From JBEVOS01 sp964563395 (lineage in GTDB: Bacteria; Pseudomonadota; Alphaproteobacteria; Caulobacterales; Aquidulcibacteraceae), in NCBI GenBank assembly GCA_964563395.1, contig CAZLWK010000002.1, forward strand, positions 62,001-126,000: a stretch of 64,000 nt of DNA, written 5' to 3'. This document shows positions 15,465-22,401 of this stretch, in pieces (position 1 is the first letter of the stretch; every line of letters starts with the position of its first letter). A program made the position numbers and the translations under genes. The notes under the pieces are model-generated. The model made no database searches and was not told the DNA's origin. It worked only from the letters and a program-made list of their open reading frames with translations.

Positions 15465-17054
15465 ATGAGTCCTGACATCATTCCGATTCGCCGCGCCCTG
15501 ATCTCCGTGTCCGACAAGACGGGCCTCATCGAGGCGGCGCGCGCGCTCCACGCGCTCGGCGCCGATCTCGTCTCCACAGGCGGCACGGCGAGCGCGCTCA
15601 AGGCCGCGGGCCTTGACGTGACGGATGTGAGCGCGCTGACCGGCTTTCCCGAAATGATGGATGGGCGCGTGAAGACGCTGCATCCGGCGGTGCATGGCGC
15701 GCTTCTGGCGCTGCGCGACGAGCCTTCACACGCGGCCGCCTTGAGCGAACACAAGATCGCGCCGATCGACGTGCTGTACGTCAATCTCTATCCGTTCGAG
15801 GCGACGGTGGCGGCCGGCGGCGATTTCGATACATGCGTTGAAAATATCGACATTGGCGGGCCGGCCATGATCCGCGCGGCGGCGAAGAACCACGGCCATG
15901 TCGCGGTGGCGACGGACGCAAGCGACATCGCCGCGATCCTGGAAGACGCGCGCGCGCATGGCGGCGTGACGCACGCCTTGCGCAAACGGCTGGCGGCGAA
16001 AGCCTATGCGCGCACTGCCGCCTATGACGCGGCGATCTCGAACTGGTATGCCGACCAGCTCGGCGAGGAAGCGCCCGCCTGGCGCGCGATCGGCGGCGCC
16101 TTGAAGCAGACCTTGCGCTACGGGGAAAATCCGCATCAGAGCGCCGCCTTCTATGTGACGGACATGAAGCGCCCCGGCCTTGCGACCGCGCGCCAGCTGC
16201 AAGGCAAGGAGCTGTCCTACAACAATCTGAACGACACCGACGCCGCGCTCGATCTGATCGCCGAATTCGATCCGCGCGAGAGCGCCGCCTGCGCGATCAT
16301 CAAGCACGCCAATCCCTGCGGCGCCGCGCTCGGCGCCAGCCTGGAAGAGGCCTATGCGCGCGCGCTCGAATGCGATCCGGTGTCTGCGTTTGGCGGCATC
16401 GTCGCGGTCAATCGCCGGCTCGATGCGGCGGCGGCGCGGGCGATAACCGACATCTTCACCGAAGTCGTCGTTGCGCCCGACGCGGACGAAGAGGCGATCG
16501 CGCTGTTCGCGAAGAAAAAGAATTTGCGTCTTTTGCTCACGGGCGCCCTGCCCGATCCGCTGGCGCCCGGCCTTTCGGTGAAAACCATCGGCGGCGGCTT
16601 TCTGGTGCAAGGACGCGATACCGGCCGCGTGCGCGCGGAGGATCTGAAGATCGTCACCAAGCGGGCGCCGAGCGCGGCTGAATTGCGCGACATGTTGTTC
16701 GCCTTCACCATCGCCAAGCATGTGAAATCGAACGCCATCGTCTTCGCCAAGGATGGGCAGACCGCCGGCATCGGCGCGGGCCAGATGAATAGGCGCGACA
16801 GCGCGCGCATCGCGGCGCTGCGCGCGGGCGAAGCGGCGGAAGCGGCCGGCAAGCCGCACTCGCTGGCGCGCGGATCGGCATGCGCGTCCGATGCGTTCTT
16901 TCCGTTTCCCGACGGGCTTCTGCAGGCGGCGGAAGCGGGCGCGACCGCGATCGTTCAACCGGGCGGGGCGCTGCGCGACAAGGACGTGATCGCGGCGGCC
17001 GACGAAGCGGGGCTGGCCATGGCCTTCACCGGCATGCGCCATTTCAAGCATTGA
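15465..17054 (+). CDS. purH: Bifunctional AICAR transformylase/IMP cyclohydrolase
   Basis: A 529-residue enzyme that performs the last two steps of IMP synthesis in the cytoplasm. The N-terminal MGS-like IMP cyclohydrolase domain (about 1-150) shows SVSDKTGLIEAARAL, STGGTA and DGRVKTLHP. The transformylase domain shows LRYGENPHQSAAFY, KHANPCGAA, the VSAFGGIVAVNR strand, and KSNAIVFAKDGQTAGIGAGQ. The length is normal. The TGA stop overlaps a TTG that probably starts the next gene. Confidence 0.96.
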   Translation: MSPDIIPIRRALISVSDKTGLIEAARALHALGADLVSTGGTASALKAAGLDVTDVSALTGFPEMMDGRVKTLHPAVHGALLALRDEPSHAAALSEHKIAPIDVLYVNLYPFEATVAAGGDFDTCVENIDIGGPAMIRAAAKNHGHVAVATDASDIAAILEDARAHGGVTHALRKRLAAKAYARTAAYDAAISNWYADQLGEEAPAWRAIGGALKQTLRYGENPHQSAAFYVTDMKRPGLATARQLQGKELSYNNLNDTDAALDLIAEFDPRESAACAIIKHANPCGAALGASLEEAYARALECDPVSAFGGIVAVNRRLDAAAARAITDIFTEVVVAPDADEEAIALFAKKKNLRLLLTGALPDPLAPGLSVKTIGGGFLVQGRDTGRVRAEDLKIVTKRAPSAAELRDMLFAFTIAKHVKSNAIVFAKDGQTAGIGAGQMNRRDSARIAALRAGEAAEAAGKPHSLARGSACASDAFFPFPDGLLQAAEAGATAIVQPGGALRDKDVIAAADEAGLAMAFTGMRHFKH

Positions 17055-17854
17055 CGAAGACGCTTTCGGACCACGCCGATTTCATCGCGCCGTACGTGAC
17101 GTGGGCGCGGCCCGAGGGCGCGGGGCCGTTTCCGTGCGTCGTGCAATTGCATGGATGCGGCGGGCGCAAGCCGCTGATGGATACATGGGCGGAGGTGTTC
17201 ACGCGCGCGGGATGTGCGGCGCTGATCGTGGATTCCTATGGCCCACGCCGCATTTCGCGCATGGCGGCCTATGCGAGCGTGTGCACCGGGCTGCGCCTGC
17301 AGGGGCGCGAGCGCGCGGGCGATTTGTTCGCCGCGTTCGCGCTGGCGCGCGCGCAGAGCTTCATCGATCCCACGCGCATCTTCGCGGCGGGCTGGAGCCA
17401 TGGCGGTTGGACGCTGCTCGACGCGCTTGGCTTGCGTCTCGGCGGAGAAGCCGCGCGCGCGACGGGGCTATCGCCGCTGGAGGATGAGCCGCTCGCGGGC
17501 TTCGCGGGCGCGCTTCTCTTCTATCCCTATTGCGGCGTGGCGAGCCTTGCGTCGCGGCGGCCTTGGCGCGTCACTGCGCCGAGCCTCGCGATCCTTGGCG
17601 GGCGCGACGATATCGTCGGGCGCACGCAGCCGCGCGCGGCGATCGAGGCGCTGAAGGCGCGCGGCGCGCCAATCGCGCTGCACGTTTTCGAGACGGCCAC
17701 GCACGCCTTCGACGAGCCCGACGCGCGCCACCCGCAAGTGCGCTACGACGCGGCGCTGACGCGGCGCGCGCAGGAGCTCGCGGGGGCGTTTTTGCGCGCT
17801 CTTCCCCCGCGCGCGGGGGAAGTCCCGAGCGCAAGCGAGGGGATGGGGGCTTAA
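17051..17854 (+). CDS. Dienelactone hydrolase-like alpha/beta hydrolase
   Basis: A 267-residue alpha/beta hydrolase if started at the TTG overlapping the purH stop codon. The longer open frame upstream is purH in another frame. The oxyanion loop is VQLHGCGGRKP, the nucleophile elbow is AAGWSHGGW, the Asp is in GGRDDIVG and the catalytic His is in ETATHAFDEP. This matches the dienelactone-hydrolase group. The last 18 residues are encoded by an intergenic repeat that also supplies the stop codon, so the C-terminus is probably not conserved. The substrate is unknown. Confidence 0.78.
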   Translation: MTKTLSDHADFIAPYVTWARPEGAGPFPCVVQLHGCGGRKPLMDTWAEVFTRAGCAALIVDSYGPRRISRMAAYASVCTGLRLQGRERAGDLFAAFALARAQSFIDPTRIFAAGWSHGGWTLLDALGLRLGGEAARATGLSPLEDEPLAGFAGALLFYPYCGVASLASRRPWRVTAPSLAILGGRDDIVGRTQPRAAIEALKARGAPIALHVFETATHAFDEPDARHPQVRYDAALTRRAQELAGAFLRALPPRAGEVPSASEGMGA

Positions 17855-17914
17855 GAGCCCCCTCCGTCTTGCGCCTTCGGCGCAAGCCACCTCCCCCGCT
17901 TCGCAGGGGAGGAA
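17801..17914. repeat. Intergenic repeat, copy 2, overlapping the 3' end of the hydrolase gene
   Basis: The blocks have the same order as in the copy at 15318-15416: CTTCCCCCGC/GCGGGGGAA, GGGGGC/GCCCCCTCCG, a TTGCGCC/GGCGCAA hairpin and CCTCCCCCGC/GCAGGGGAGG. It begins inside the hydrolase coding region, about 50 bases before its stop codon at 17852. Confidence 0.8.
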
Positions 17915-17918
17915 GATC

Positions 17919-18698
17919 TCACGCATTCCGCGCCATGAGCCCGCCATCGACCGGAATGGTGACGCCTGTGATGAAGGAGGCCGACGGCAGGCAGAGGCCG
18001 AACGTGATGTGCGCGACCTCCTCTGGATCGCCATAGCGGCCCATCGCGGTGCGGCGCTTGGCGTAGGTGGCTTTGTCCTCGTCTGGAATGGCGGCGGTCA
18101 TGCCGGTGCGGATCGGCCCGGGGCAAATGCAATTCACCGTGATGCCTTCGCGCCCCAACTCGACCGCCAGCGCGCGCGTGAGGCCGGTGACGCCCGCTTT
18201 CGCCGCCGCATAGACGCTGTCGCGCGCGGTGGCGCCGAGCGCTTCGGTGGAGGCGATGTTGACGATGCGCGGCGAGGACGATTTGCGTAAATAAGGCAAC
18301 GCCGCGCGGATGATGCGCGGATGCGCGGTGAGCAGGATCGGCAGCATCCGATCCCACAGTTTTTCATAATCGGGATGATCGATCGGCAGGAAGCCGCCCA
18401 CGCCCGCATTGTTGACGACGATGTCGAGCCCGCCGAACTGCGCGGCGATCTCCGGCACGACGCGCGCGATCTCGTCGCCATCTGATACGTCGAGCTTCCA
18501 GGCCTTGGCCTTGCCGCCTTCGCCGTGAATCGCGTCCGCCACGGGCGCGACGCTCTCCAGCGTATAATCCGTGACAGCGACGTTCGCGCCCTCCTCGCCG
18601 AACAGGCGCGCGGTGGCGCGGCCCATGCCGCTGGCCGCGCCGGTGACGAGCACGGTCAAGCCGCGCACCGAGCGCGACAGCTTCTTGTAATCGGACAT
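17919..18698 (-). CDS. SDR family oxidoreductase
   Basis: A 259-residue classical short-chain dehydrogenase/reductase. The cofactor loop is TGAASGMG, NNAGVGG follows the fourth strand, and the catalytic residues are Ser in NIASTEALG and Tyr/Lys in SVYAAAKAG. An Asp at the end of strand 2 (VTDYT) suggests NAD(H) preference. The C-terminal ITGVTIPVDGG is standard. The start at 18698 has GGAGGAAAA upstream; the longer frame adds 26 unsupported residues. The substrate is unknown. It is downstream of the NifU-like gene on the same strand, with a strong hairpin between them. Confidence 0.9.
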   Translation of the reverse strand: MSDYKKLSRSVRGLTVLVTGAASGMGRATARLFGEEGANVAVTDYTLESVAPVADAIHGEGGKAKAWKLDVSDGDEIARVVPEIAAQFGGLDIVVNNAGVGGFLPIDHPDYEKLWDRMLPILLTAHPRIIRAALPYLRKSSSPRIVNIASTEALGATARDSVYAAAKAGVTGLTRALAVELGREGITVNCICPGPIRTGMTAAIPDEDKATYAKRRTAMGRYGDPEEVAHITFGLCLPSASFITGVTIPVDGGLMARNA

Positions 18699-18732
18699 CG
18701 CTTTTCCTCCCGCGCGCTTCTTCACTTTTCGA

Positions 18733-18780
18733 GACCGTGATTCACGCTTTTGGCTGATGCAACCAAAAGCGATCACGGTC
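18733..18780. repeat. Intercistronic hairpin between the NifU-like and SDR genes
   Basis: The left arm (18733-18753) and right arm (18763-18780) pair over 18 base pairs, with a three-base bulge (TCA, 18742-18744) and a nine-base loop. It begins exactly at the stop codon of the upstream NifU-like gene. The run of T follows on the plus strand, not in the direction of the minus-strand genes, so it is not an ordinary terminator for them. Confidence 0.75.
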
Positions 18781-19202
18781 TATTTTTGCGCTTCGCGCAA
18801 TGCGTCCACCGCCGCGTCGAAGGCCAGCATGGTGGAGGCGTGGCGCGGCGGATAATGACGCACGCCCTCCAGATGACGCAGTTCCCAGAAGCGGCCTTGC
18901 GGGGGGGCCGCGCCCTCTTTCAGCATGGCGCGCAACGCGTCGCGTCCGGCCTCGATCTCCTCGGGCGCGGCGCCGATGGCGTTCATGGCGAGCACGGCGG
19001 TCGCGGCCTGACCGAGCGCGCAGGCTTTCGGCATCACGGCGATCTCCGAGACGAGGCCGTCCTTCAGCTTGAGCTCGACCGACACGACCGAGCCGCACAC
19101 GCGGCTGACCTTGGTGGAGGCGCCCTGCGGCGCATCGAGCCGGCCGAGATGGGGAATGTCGGCCGCCAGCTCCAGAACGCGCGGATGATAGAGATCGTCC
19201 AT
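18780..19202 (-). CDS. NifU/IscU-like iron-sulfur scaffold protein
   Basis: A 140-residue protein with the NifU N-terminal/IscU fold. It shows VSRVCGSVVSVELKLKDG and MPKACALGQAATAV, then a C-terminal VRHYPPRHASTMLAFDA. The first two cluster-ligand cysteines are present (C36, C61). The Asp two residues after the first is Ser38, and the third cysteine (normally H-C-S) is Ala122, although His121 remains. It may be a divergent scaffold or carrier rather than a full IscU. No isc or suf genes are adjacent. Confidence 0.82.
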   Translation of the reverse strand: MDDLYHPRVLELAADIPHLGRLDAPQGASTKVSRVCGSVVSVELKLKDGLVSEIAVMPKACALGQAATAVLAMNAIGAAPEEIEAGRDALRAMLKEGAAPPQGRFWELRHLEGVRHYPPRHASTMLAFDAAVDALREAQK

Positions 19203-19219
19203 GGGCCCTTATGTAGGGA

Positions 19220-19648
19220 TCAATTGCCGCCGAGGAGGCCGCCATCGCTGCGGCATGCGCGATCGTAAAGCCCGCGCGAGCGCGAGAGTCCCTGATTTTC
19301 CGCGTAGAGCGCGACCTGCCAGGAATGGCTGCACTCGCCGACGCGGATCGTGCGCCGGCAGAGCTGGGCAGGCGGATCGCCGCGACGGTCCCGCGGCGCG
19401 GCGCAGGCGAAGCTATTGTCGCGCAGATCGGCCGCGACCGCGCTCAGCGCGACACCCTCTCCATAACGGCGCGAGACAATGCGCGCGAAATCGGCCGCCG
19501 TGGCGCTGATGCTGGCCGTGCGATAGGGGCCGAGCTCCAGCGGCGCGTCCGGAATGCGCGCGGGGCCGCGCGGACTTGTGGAGGCGGTCTGAAGGCTCGC
19601 GCAGCCGGCAAGAAAGGCCATCGCCGCCGCCGACGCCAATATCCTCAT
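19220..19648 (-). CDS. Putative lipoprotein of unknown function
   Basis: A 142-residue protein whose N-terminus (MRILASAAAMAFLAGCASLQ) is a lipoprotein signal with the lipobox LAGC, so it should be lipidated and exported. The mature part has four further cysteines (FACAAP, QLCRR, GECSHSW, DRACRS), consistent with disulfides in the periplasm. No family is recognised. The start at 19648 has GGAGA upstream. It is 13 bases downstream of another small secreted protein on the same strand. The two share size, export signal and cysteine content. Confidence 0.72.
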   Translation of the reverse strand: MRILASAAAMAFLAGCASLQTASTSPRGPARIPDAPLELGPYRTASISATAADFARIVSRRYGEGVALSAVAADLRDNSFACAAPRDRRGDPPAQLCRRTIRVGECSHSWQVALYAENQGLSRSRGLYDRACRSDGGLLGGN

Positions 19649-19661
19649 GCCGTATCTCCGC

Positions 19662-20111
19662 TCATGGGCGCGGGCAGATCGCGTCAAAACCCGCGATCGG
19701 CGCCGGCGCGTCCGGCTCGAACACAACGTACCAGCCCTTGGCGCATTGCGCGTCCTGGATTTCGAGTCGGCATTGCATCAGCGCCGCGCCGGAACACAAG
19801 AAACCGTTCGCCTCCAGATCGCTGCGCGCCTCATCGACGCTGCGCCCCGCATAGCGCGCGCGCATCCGCGCCCCGAACGCCGCCCCATAGGTGTCGGGAT
19901 CGACCCCGCGCCAAGCGCCGAAATCCAGGCCGGCCGCTCCGACGCCTTCAGGCGGCGGCGTTTGGAGGCCGCCGCCTGAAGGCGTCGGAGGCGGCGGCGC
20001 GGTTCCGCGCTCGACCGGAAAGGATGGCGCGCGCCCGCTCAAGCCTTGCGCGCCCGCAAGCGGGGCGAGCGCCAAGAGCGCGCCGGCGCACGCGAGAAAA
20101 ACGAGCCGCAT
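19662..20111 (-). CDS. Small secreted protein with a palindrome-encoded Pro/Gly segment
   Basis: A 149-residue protein with a cleavable signal peptide (MRLVFLACAGALLALAPLAGAQ). The start has GGAGGATTT upstream. Residues about 38-62 are Pro/Gly-rich (PPPPTPSGGGLQTPPPEGVG) and are encoded by a perfect inverted repeat. The C-terminal half has three cysteines (FLCSG, MQCRL, AQCAKGW) and a motif like that of the downstream lipoprotein. No family is recognised, and a periplasmic location is likely. Confidence 0.68.
   Translation of the reverse strand: MRLVFLACAGALLALAPLAGAQGLSGRAPSFPVERGTAPPPPTPSGGGLQTPPPEGVGAAGLDFGAWRGVDPDTYGAAFGARMRARYAGRSVDEARSDLEANGFLCSGAALMQCRLEIQDAQCAKGWYVVFEPDAPAPIAGFDAICPRP
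19937..19990. repeat. Perfect 23-bp inverted repeat inside a coding sequence
   Basis: The left arm 19937-19959 (starting CTCCGACGCCTTCAGG) is the exact reverse complement of the right arm 19968-19990. The loop is 8 bases (19960-19967). It lies wholly in frame within the secreted-protein gene and encodes the Pro/Gly-rich segment. Confidence 0.9.
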
Positions 20112-20185
20112 GGAAATCCTCCGTCCCCCGCGCACGCGCTTAGGGGCGGGCGGGCGCGCGGGCAAGCGGGCGTCACAGCGCGATC

Positions 20186-20214
20186 TTCCACCCCGGACGG
20201 GCAACGCCTATATT
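20186..20214 (+). promoter_or_regulatory. Putative ssrA promoter
   Basis: TTCCAC (20186-20191) and TATATT (20209-20214) are separated by 17 bases just upstream of the tmRNA acceptor piece. The -10 element is good and the -35 weak. The predicted start is near 20221. Confidence 0.5.
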
Positions 20215-20220
20215 CGACTC

Positions 20221-20604
20221 GTTCGGGCTTGCTCGGACTATGGCGATAAACGCGCGAAGATAGACGGATCGGACCCGGGTGCGATTCCCGGCGGCTCCAC
20301 CAGCCTCCGCGCTTTGCGCTTCGGCTAGGCAGGCCTGATGCACCCTTTCGGGCGCGAAGGCTGTCTCGCCGAAGCCGCGCAGCGGCGAAGGCGGACCTCC
20401 TCATTGGGGACCCATGAGGGGCCGAAACAGGATCGACGGACGTTGAAGGTCGTTGCTTTTGCTCGATTTGGCCCCGTCACAGGCCAATTCAGAATAGTTG
20501 CCAATGACAACTACGCTGAGGAAGTCCGCCTCGCTGCGTAATGCAGCGCGGTGATTTCCGCACCAAGTCCTGACGAGTAGCATCCTCAGGCGGGGCCCCC
20601 CGGC
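20221..20604 (+). ncRNA. ssrA: Two-piece (circularly permuted) transfer-messenger RNA
   Basis: tmRNA rescues stalled ribosomes and tags the unfinished protein for proteolysis. As in other alphaproteobacteria, the gene is permuted. The acceptor piece comes first, ending with a T-arm (CCGGG-TGCGATT-CCCGG) and CGGCTCC-ACCA at 20292-20302, with CCA encoded. After an excised spacer, the coding piece starts at about 20418 with GGGGCCG, which pairs over 7 bp (one G-U) with CGGCTCC to form the acceptor stem. The tag frame at 20500-20541 reads ANDNYAEEVRLAA and a TAA stop; with the charged Ala the tag is AANDNYAEEVRLAA. The outer ends are approximate. Confidence 0.93.
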
Positions 20605-20633
20605 GCCCGGCAACAGAAGCCGGGGATTTTTTC
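20605..20633 (+). terminator. Rho-independent terminator of ssrA
   Basis: The stem is CCCGGC (20606-20611) with GCCGGG (20619-20624), the loop is 7 bases, and six T follow at 20627-20632. Confidence 0.85.
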
Positions 20634-20680
20634 TTGAAGTGTGACAGGAAGGCCGGGCGCCTTCCTCACGCGTTTCTTGG

Positions 20681-20708
20681 GCCCGGCGCCGAAAGCCGGG
20701 AGTTTTTC
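20681..20708 (+). terminator. Second terminator-like hairpin downstream of ssrA
   Basis: The stem CCCGGC (20682-20687) with GCCGGG (20695-20700) is followed by five T at 20703-20707. It has the same stem as the first terminator, with a further AGGAAGGC/GCCTTCCT hairpin between the two. It probably gives back-up termination before sspB. Confidence 0.65.
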
Positions 20709-20909
20709 TCGCCTTTTTGCTATCGCAGCGCAGGACTCTCGCGCGTCGCGCGCAACGCGCACGCGGCGCGGGAACTTTACGCCTGCTTCGTCATTGAATG
20801 GGGTTGCGTGTCGCGCACGGGCGATGCGCGGCGCGCGCGCAGGGCGCCGTTTCGTTTCGCCTCCGGCGCCGTGCCCTGAAAGTTCAATTCGCGTGGGCTG
20901 GATCATGCG

Positions 20910-20937
20910 TTGACTGCCAGTGCGCAATGGCTATGGG
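20910..20937 (+). promoter_or_regulatory. Putative sspB promoter
   Basis: TTGACT (20910-20915) and TATGGG (20932-20937) are 16 bases apart, with GGGGAGA as the ribosome-binding site at about 20952 ahead of the GTG start. The 200 bases upstream back to the second ssrA terminator hold no convincing gene. Confidence 0.45.
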
Positions 20938-20964
20938 TTTGACCGTCATGGCGGGGAGAAAAGC

Positions 20965-21465
20965 GTGGCCGACGATCTGATCGGGTACGATCATTTGATG
21001 CAGGATGCGCTGCGCAGCGTGGTGCGCGCCGCGCTGCAGATGGCGGCGAGCGCACGCGGGCTTCCGGGCAAGCATCATTTCTACATCACGTTCCGCACGC
21101 GCGGCCCGGGCGTGATCATTCCCGAACATCTCGCCAATCGTTATCCCGATGAAATGACGATCGTGCTCGAGCACCAATTCTGGGAGCTCGAAGTGTTTCA
21201 GGACCGCTTCCGCGTGATCCTGAAATTCTCCGGTCAGCCGCATCCGATCGTCATTCCGTTCTCGCAGATCACGCGCTTCTTCGATCCCTCGGTGAAGTTC
21301 GGCCTGCAATTCGAATCGAACGTCGAAGAACCGCGGCTCGCGGCCGGCGATGAATCCGCGATGGCGGCCGCCCAGAATGCGCGCGGCGAGGACACGCCCG
21401 CGCCGGCGCCCGCGGCCCCCGCCGGCGGCGTGATCAGCCTCGACGCGTTCCGCAACAAGAAGTGA
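20965..21465 (+). CDS. sspB: SspB-family ClpXP adaptor protein
   Basis: A 166-residue protein starting at GTG 20965 after GGGGAGA. The longer frame adds 15 unlikely residues. The core (YDHLMQDALRSVVRAAL, HHFYITFRT, YPDEMTIVLEHQFW, ITRFFDPSVKFGLQF) matches alphaproteobacterial SspB, which binds the ssrA tag and hands tagged proteins to ClpXP. The acidic, Ala/Pro-rich linker and the C-terminal GGVISLDAFRNKK tail correspond to the flexible tail and the ClpX-docking peptide. It lies directly downstream of ssrA, the gene for the tag it recognises. Its stop overlaps the next gene by 4 bases. Confidence 0.93.
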   Translation: MADDLIGYDHLMQDALRSVVRAALQMAASARGLPGKHHFYITFRTRGPGVIIPEHLANRYPDEMTIVLEHQFWELEVFQDRFRVILKFSGQPHPIVIPFSQITRFFDPSVKFGLQFESNVEEPRLAAGDESAMAAAQNARGEDTPAPAPAAPAGGVISLDAFRNKK

Positions 21466-21935
21466 GCGAGAGCGAGGCCCCGCGCGAGAGCGCCGCGCTC
21501 AGCGACGCCGATCTCCTGGCGCGTTTCCAGCGCTCGAAAAACCGTCCGCAAAGCTCGCTGACGCTCGGCTTTGAAATGCTGGCGCTGTCGCAGGGCGAGC
21601 AATGGGTCGAGATCGCGGTGGAGGGCAAACCCGAATTCTGCAACCCGATGGGCCAGATCCAGGGCGGCTTCGTCGCCGCGATGCTGGACGAGGCGGTGTC
21701 GGTGGCGGGACAGATTTCCAGCGGCATGGCGTTCGTGATGTCGACGCTGGAGATGAAGGTGAATTATCTGCGCCCGGTGTATCCGGGGCGCTGCATTGTG
21801 CGCGGCCAGGTGCGCCGCCTGGGCAAGAGCGTCGTCTTCATCGAAGGCGAATTGCGCGACAAGGACGGCGCGCTGTGCGCCACGGCGTCAGCCACCGCCC
21901 TGCCCCGCGAGTATCGCCGCGTGAAGCCCGCCTGA
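21462..21935 (+). CDS. PaaI-type hotdog-fold thioesterase
   Basis: A 157-residue protein with the hotdog thioesterase pattern: NPMGQIQGGFVAAMLDEAV, followed by MSTLEMKVNYLRPV and a final GALCATASATAL strand. Members hydrolyse acyl-CoA or aryl-CoA thioesters in the cytoplasm, and the substrate here is not evident. The GTG start overlaps the sspB stop (GTGA), so it is co-transcribed with sspB. Its stop codon abuts the stop codon of the convergent membrane-protein gene. Confidence 0.88.
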   Translation: MSESEAPRESAALSDADLLARFQRSKNRPQSSLTLGFEMLALSQGEQWVEIAVEGKPEFCNPMGQIQGGFVAAMLDEAVSVAGQISSGMAFVMSTLEMKVNYLRPVYPGRCIVRGQVRRLGKSVVFIEGELRDKDGALCATASATALPREYRRVKPA

Positions 21936-22373
21936 TCAGACGGCCTGCCGCGTGGCGGCGCCGCGCAGCACGCCCGAGCCGATCACCGGGATCAGAAACG
22001 TTCCCATGAACAGCGCGTTCGGTACGACGTTGAACGCCGCTCCGCTCAGCACCGAGATCGTGCTGTCGATCGTGAACCAGATCGCCATCGCGGCGGTGAG
22101 CCCGCGCCAAGCCGGCGCCCCGGCGGCGCGCGCCGCGTCGATCAGCGCGAAGATCGTCACCGCCCACCCGATCAGCACCGCGCCGAGCACGCCCCCGGTG
22201 AAGCGCAGCATCGGATCGAAATCCGGCGCGCCGTCGAGCGGCCAATAGACGAAATCATAATAGAGCAGCGCGGCCGCATCGGCGCCCGGCGCGGCGCCGG
22301 CCACGAAGACGAGGCCAAGCGCCACCGTGGACCAGCACCAGATCGTCATCCAGGATTTCCAAAATCCAGTCAT
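21936..22373 (-). CDS. Hypothetical four-helix membrane protein (paralogue B)
   Basis: A 145-residue integral membrane protein with four likely helices (about 10-30, 55-80, 90-110 and 115-135). It begins MTGFWKSWMTIWCW and ends with a PVIGSGVLRGAA segment. The protein encoded just upstream on the same strand has the same length, start (MTGFW) and end (PILGSGVLQDA), so the two are tandem duplicates. No family is recognised, and no catalytic residues are apparent. Confidence 0.72.
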   Translation of the reverse strand: MTGFWKSWMTIWCWSTVALGLVFVAGAAPGADAAALLYYDFVYWPLDGAPDFDPMLRFTGGVLGAVLIGWAVTIFALIDAARAAGAPAWRGLTAAMAIWFTIDSTISVLSGAAFNVVPNALFMGTFLIPVIGSGVLRGAATRQAV

Positions 22374-22401
22374 GTCATCATCCTTGATGGTGTGATCGAA
22401 A

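Noticed and set aside
13574..17051. Long minus-strand frames opposite the heparinase-like gene and purH
   Set aside because: They are antisense to genes with unambiguous family motifs and show shadow-type composition.
15318..17914. Possible CRISPR array or transposon ends around purH
   Set aside because: Only two copies of a hairpin repeat are present, with whole genes between them, no regular spacers and no transposase.
20338..20541. A 67-residue frame ending in the tmRNA tag sequence
   Set aside because: Its end is the tmRNA-encoded tag. The rest is tmRNA spacer and structural RNA, not a separate protein gene.
20634..20913. Small open frames between ssrA and sspB
   Set aside because: They overlap terminator hairpins, are dominated by Arg/Ala/Gly and have no ribosome-binding site.
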